From the NCBI GenBank assembly GCA_004282995.1, contig SHLU01000088.1, positions 1 through 9,171 on the forward strand: a stretch of 9,171 bases of DNA, read 5' to 3'. Below are positions 6,187 through 9,171 of the stretch, one piece after another. The position numbers were made by a program, and so were the translations under genes. Origin of the DNA: Sphingomonadaceae bacterium (lineage in GTDB: Bacteria > Pseudomonadota > Alphaproteobacteria > Sphingomonadales > Sphingomonadaceae). The notes beneath the pieces were generated by a model. That model was given only the letters and a program-made list of their open reading frames with translations, was not told the DNA's origin and searched no databases. Each line of letters opens with the position of its first letter. Position 1 is the stretch's first letter.

Positions 6187-7529
6187 GGGCGCGAGCCATC
6201 CACGTCGCGCGTCCTGTCTTGTCACCGGTGATGCGGTATGCTGCGGCGGGCGGAATTTTCTTTCTCGTGCTGTTCAATGTCGCGCTGATCTCGCTGGACG
6301 TTGCCTCGATCCCGATACGGTCAGGACTGGCACTCGGCCTGCTGGCGATGCTCGGTTTTCTCCGACCGGAGCATTTCCTCGACACCATCCGCCGGCATTG
6401 GCTAGTGCTGGCCCTGGCGGGTCTGTTGGCCCTGCTGGGGACTTTGGTGAGCCTCGTGAATGGCGCCGATCCCGCCATCGTGGGCCGGATGTTGATGGAG
6501 GTCCATCTGCAAATCACGGTGACCTTGCTGTTGGCCGCCATGCTGGCCGACCTCGCCGGGCCGCGCGCTGCCGTGCTGGCCATCTGCGCTGCTTTCGCCA
6601 TCAGTGCCGTCGTTGCGGCTATCCAGTTCATCGGCCTCGATGCAGGATGGAACCTGCGTGAAATACTCGGCCGGTTGCAGGGGCACAAATTGCACGAGGA
6701 CAGCTCGTTCCTCAACCGCCGGCCAATGGGCCTTTCCTATTCACCGATCCATCTCGCCACGCAGGCCTGCCTTGGATTTGCAGCCTACGGTGCGTGGCGG
6801 CTGCGGCTTGGTGGGAACGGCGGCGGTGCGGCAGGGCAGATCGATCCGGTCATCATAATCTCGCTGGCCGTGATGGCTACGGTCGCCTTCTTCACTGCCA
6901 CCCGCTCGCCGATTCTGGGTGGGGCCGTATTCCTCGCGGTCTATGCCCTGCGAAATGGCTCTGCCGTGACGATCCTGTCGGCAGCTGTATTGGGCGTAGC
7001 GCTGGTCATTGCGGCGCCAATGATCCTCGACGCGATGCAAGGAGCCGAGAACCGCGTGTTTCGCGTCGGAGACAATTCTGCCTCCGGCCGCCTGCCATTG
7101 GTGACTTTCGGGCTGATGCTGTTTCAGGACAATCCGCTCGGGTACGGTTTTGACTTCATATCGCACGAACACTGGGCGCCCTACTGGCAGGAACTTTATC
7201 GCTTCGAAGGTGCAGGCGAAGTGCGCGAGGCGGAATTGCACAACTACCTGCTCAACATGCTGACGACCTATGGCATCACGCTGCTGATTGCCTTGCCGCT
7301 TGTCGGACGCCTGCTCTGGCGAGCGCGCCATGTGGCGATCGTCTTCGTACCCTATGCGGTCCATGCGCTGTTCCACAACACAGGACCATTCTGGAACGAC
7401 ATATTGTTCTGGTTTGTCGTGGGCGCGATCTCGGCCATGCGACCGGCGCTGGAGGGCGACAGAATGGCCTCAAGCCCGCAACGCCAAGTGCGTCCGCCGC
7501 GAGCATTCCGGCCCCGCCGGACTGCCTGA
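6183..7529 (+). CDS. O-antigen ligase/polymerase family protein, probable Wzy polymerase
   Basis: A 448-aa multi-pass inner-membrane protein with about 10-12 hydrophobic segments. It matches the Wzy_C / O-antigen ligase family (PF04932): TATRSP at 238-243 in the conserved segment, then a large periplasmic loop with SASGR at 299-303, PLGYGF at 318-323 and HNYLLNMLTTYG at 353-364, ahead of the last helices. Wzy joins undecaprenyl-linked repeat units into polymer; WaaL ligases share the family and cannot be excluded by sequence, but the position directly after the Wza- and Wzc-type genes argues for the polymerase. The C-terminus (about 427-448) is a basic, proline-rich tail, probably cytoplasmic. 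The ATG overlaps the previous TGA (ATGA), with no good ribosome site of its own, so translation is probably coupled. The stop is directly followed by the stop of the opposing flippase gene. Confidence 0.88.
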   Translation: MRARAIHVARPVLSPVMRYAAAGGIFFLVLFNVALISLDVASIPIRSGLALGLLAMLGFLRPEHFLDTIRRHWLVLALAGLLALLGTLVSLVNGADPAIVGRMLMEVHLQITVTLLLAAMLADLAGPRAAVLAICAAFAISAVVAAIQFIGLDAGWNLREILGRLQGHKLHEDSSFLNRRPMGLSYSPIHLATQACLGFAAYGAWRLRLGGNGGGAAGQIDPVIIISLAVMATVAFFTATRSPILGGAVFLAVYALRNGSAVTILSAAVLGVALVIAAPMILDAMQGAENRVFRVGDNSASGRLPLVTFGLMLFQDNPLGYGFDFISHEHWAPYWQELYRFEGAGEVREAELHNYLLNMLTTYGITLLIALPLVGRLLWRARHVAIVFVPYAVHALFHNTGPFWNDILFWFVVGAISAMRPALEGDRMASSPQRQVRPPRAFRPRRTA

Positions 7530-9032
7530 TTACTCTGCCGGCGCGGCTCGGTGACCGGACCGGAAAGTTTCGATCCGGTCCACCGCCAGTTCACGCAGCC
7601 AGCGACCTTCGGCTCCAAACAGGCCCGGTACCGCCACCCATGCGAAGGCCGCAGCAACCAGTCCCGAAAGAATGGCAAGGCCCAGCACGGAATGGTCGGC
7701 AAAACCAGCCTCTCGCGCTGCGACGGCGGCAATCCAGAGCGGCGCGACAATGGCGGCAGCACCGGGCAACTGCTTGAGCTGGACCCCAACAACCTTGCCC
7801 AGCGATAACCCCGTGACGCGCCGCGCCAGGGTCATCATCATCAGGTAATTGAGCGCGACCGCACTGCCGACACCGACGGCCACTCCGGGCAGGCCATAGG
7901 CGAGGCCCAGCAGCGAACCGCCCGCAACCGCTCCGGCATAGAGGAATTGCAGCCTTGCCCGCTGATACATCGAGCCCATCGCCAGCACGACGGAATCACT
8001 GATCTTGTAGCTGGTCCGGAACAACAGCATGCTGACGAGGATCTGGAATGGCAGCACCATCCCCGCCCAATTCGATCCGAGCAGGAACAGGATCAATTCC
8101 GGCGCCAGAACCGCCAGTGCGCCGCCCACCGGCAGGGTCATTAACGCGATGACGCCGAGCGCCCGGATATATGCTCTGGCGACCCGTTCGGGCTGGTCCT
8201 GGATCGAGGCGAGCGTGGGGAACAGCACGGTCGAGGTGACCTTGCCGAACATGTGGGTCGGCAGCATCAGGAACTGGTAGGCGCGGCTGTAGAGGCCCAG
8301 CGCCTCGGCACCAAGCCACCGACCAACCACGAAATAGTCGGCCTGCGTGGCGAGGTAATTGCCAATCTGCCCGGCAGAGAAGCCAATCCCGGTTCGCAAC
8401 AGGTCCTTGCTCTCCTGCCAGCGCGGGATCAGCGCAAGCTTGGGCGTGGCGACAATCATCATGGCCGTGCAGCGCACCAGGGCTTGGGTCAAATGACCGA
8501 CCGCCAGCGCCCAGGCTCCGTAATCGACCATGGCCAGAGGGAGCGCAACCAACCCAAAGCCGGTGAAATAGCTCGCCAGGTCGATCAGGCCGAGTGTGCG
8601 GAATCGACGCTCGCGCTCCAGCAGCGAGGCCGAGACTGACGAGATCCCGCTAACGAATAGCGTCAGGGCGAGAAAACGGATCAGGCTTTGAGTGCCTTCG
8701 ATCCTGAGCAAATCGGCGAACCACGGCGCGGCGAGAAACAGCAAGACAGCGGCTGCGATGCCGGAATGCAGCGAAAGCGCGAAAGCTGTGCGGATATGCG
8801 CCGGATCGAGCCGCAGCCGCTGCACCAAAGCGCGATGAACCCCCATCTGGCTGAAGTCGGTAGCAAGACTGGTGATGACTGTTGCCGCCGCAACCAGGCC
8901 GAATTGGGCTGCCGGCATCGACCGCGCGAGCAAGATCAGGATGCCCGCCTTGAGAATCAGATTGGTTCCCATGACGAGCGCCTGCCAGCCGACATTGCCG
9001 ACCGCTTCCTGCGTGAGCGGCTTACGGTTCAT
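7530..9032 (-). CDS. Wzx-type flippase, MOP superfamily polysaccharide transporter
   Basis: A 500-aa membrane protein with about 12-14 hydrophobic segments, matching the Polysacc_synt_3 / WzxC-like group. It flips undecaprenyl-linked repeat units from the cytoplasmic to the periplasmic side of the inner membrane. Supporting motifs: an N-terminal helix pair with a conserved Gln/Asn-rich first helix (NVGWQALVMGTNLILKAG); LLERERRFRTLG around 137-148; the hallmark ADYFVVGRWLGAEALGLYSR at 231-250 followed by AYQFLMLP; and VLFPTLASIQDQ at 269-280. The C-terminal 30 residues are charged and cytoplasmic. Its ATG overlaps the TGA of the gene upstream on the minus strand (ATGA), so it is transcribed with that gene rather than with the export operon. 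The TAA stop at 7530-7532 directly abuts the polymerase stop at 7527-7529. Confidence 0.92.
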   Translation of the reverse strand: MNRKPLTQEAVGNVGWQALVMGTNLILKAGILILLARSMPAAQFGLVAAATVITSLATDFSQMGVHRALVQRLRLDPAHIRTAFALSLHSGIAAAVLLFLAAPWFADLLRIEGTQSLIRFLALTLFVSGISSVSASLLERERRFRTLGLIDLASYFTGFGLVALPLAMVDYGAWALAVGHLTQALVRCTAMMIVATPKLALIPRWQESKDLLRTGIGFSAGQIGNYLATQADYFVVGRWLGAEALGLYSRAYQFLMLPTHMFGKVTSTVLFPTLASIQDQPERVARAYIRALGVIALMTLPVGGALAVLAPELILFLLGSNWAGMVLPFQILVSMLLFRTSYKISDSVVLAMGSMYQRARLQFLYAGAVAGGSLLGLAYGLPGVAVGVGSAVALNYLMMMTLARRVTGLSLGKVVGVQLKQLPGAAAIVAPLWIAAVAAREAGFADHSVLGLAILSGLVAAAFAWVAVPGLFGAEGRWLRELAVDRIETFRSGHRAAPAE

Positions 9033-9171
9033 TGTGGACCCACTTCGACAAGGGAAGATTGATCCGCTGGTGATTCCGGCATGCGCACGCTTTCAGGCGT
9101 ATTCCATCCCTCAAGCTCGATCATCTCGCGCCATTGATCGACATATCGGCCCATGCTGACAGCCGCGCTGA
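9029..9171 (-). CDS. C-terminal end of an unidentified minus-strand protein
   Basis: On the minus strand one frame is open from the right edge (9171) to a TGA at 9029-9031 that overlaps the flippase ATG. It gives 46 residues, beginning near SAAVSMGRYVDQWREM and ending SLVEVGPQ. The fragment is acidic and hydrophilic, with no membrane span. The four-base overlap and shared direction make it a real upstream partner of the flippase. In such loci this position is often a glycosyltransferase, and the helix with YVDQWREMIE would suit the C-terminal helix of one, but the piece is too short for an assignment. Confidence 0.6.
   Translation of the reverse strand, partial: SAAVSMGRYVDQWREMIELEGWNTPESVRMPESPADQSSLVEVGPQ

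Noticed and set aside
6741..7376. 211-codon minus-strand frame opposite the polymerase gene
   Set aside because: It is Arg/Gln-rich with no domain and lies opposite a clear multi-span membrane protein gene.
1..9171. CRISPR array, insertion sequence, tRNA or prophage attachment site
   Set aside because: On reading both strands I found no regularly spaced repeats, transposase motifs, tRNA cloverleaf or direct-repeat pair of useful length.

Overview
The window is GC-rich DNA with strong third-position GC bias. It carries most of a Wzx/Wzy-dependent exopolysaccharide or capsule locus. Gene content and protein style (short Wza-type lipoprotein, PCP fused to its tyrosine kinase, single-domain initiating sugar transferase, O-antigen-ligase-family polymerase) suggest an alphaproteobacterium, most likely Sphingomonadales/Erythrobacteraceae. 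That placement is inference from style, not from a marker gene.

Left part (1-1419): two unrelated small P-loop kinase-like genes point away from each other. The minus-strand one runs off the left edge. The plus-strand one belongs to the adenylate-kinase-like/FlaR-like group, and its P-loop lies upstream of the first usual start codon. About 260 bases between them hold no gene I can support.

Middle part (1416-7529): a plus-strand gene series. First comes a polysaccharide-lyase-like lipoprotein, coupled by an ATGA overlap to the kinase-like gene. After a gap of about 150-220 bases come an initiating phosphoglycosyl transferase, a Wza-type export lipoprotein, a Wzc-type co-polymerase/tyrosine kinase and a Wzy-type polymerase. 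These last four are spaced by 2, 2 and -4 bases and look like one operon.

Right part (7530-9171): a Wzx-type flippase on the minus strand, whose stop codon directly abuts the polymerase stop. It is itself coupled by an ATGA overlap to the 3' end of another minus-strand gene that enters from the right edge.

Together: the sugar transferase loads the first sugar on undecaprenyl phosphate, Wzx flips the finished repeat unit, Wzy polymerises it, Wzc controls length and export, and Wza carries the chain across the outer membrane. The lyase-like lipoprotein may trim or release polymer. The glycosyltransferases that build the repeat unit are not in the window, unless the right-edge fragment is one. 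No tRNA, rRNA, CRISPR array or insertion sequence was seen. The most notable points are the missing start codon of the FlaR-like gene, the Asp-to-His change in the kinase Walker A' motif, and the lyase-like lipoprotein. None of these by itself shows a new system.
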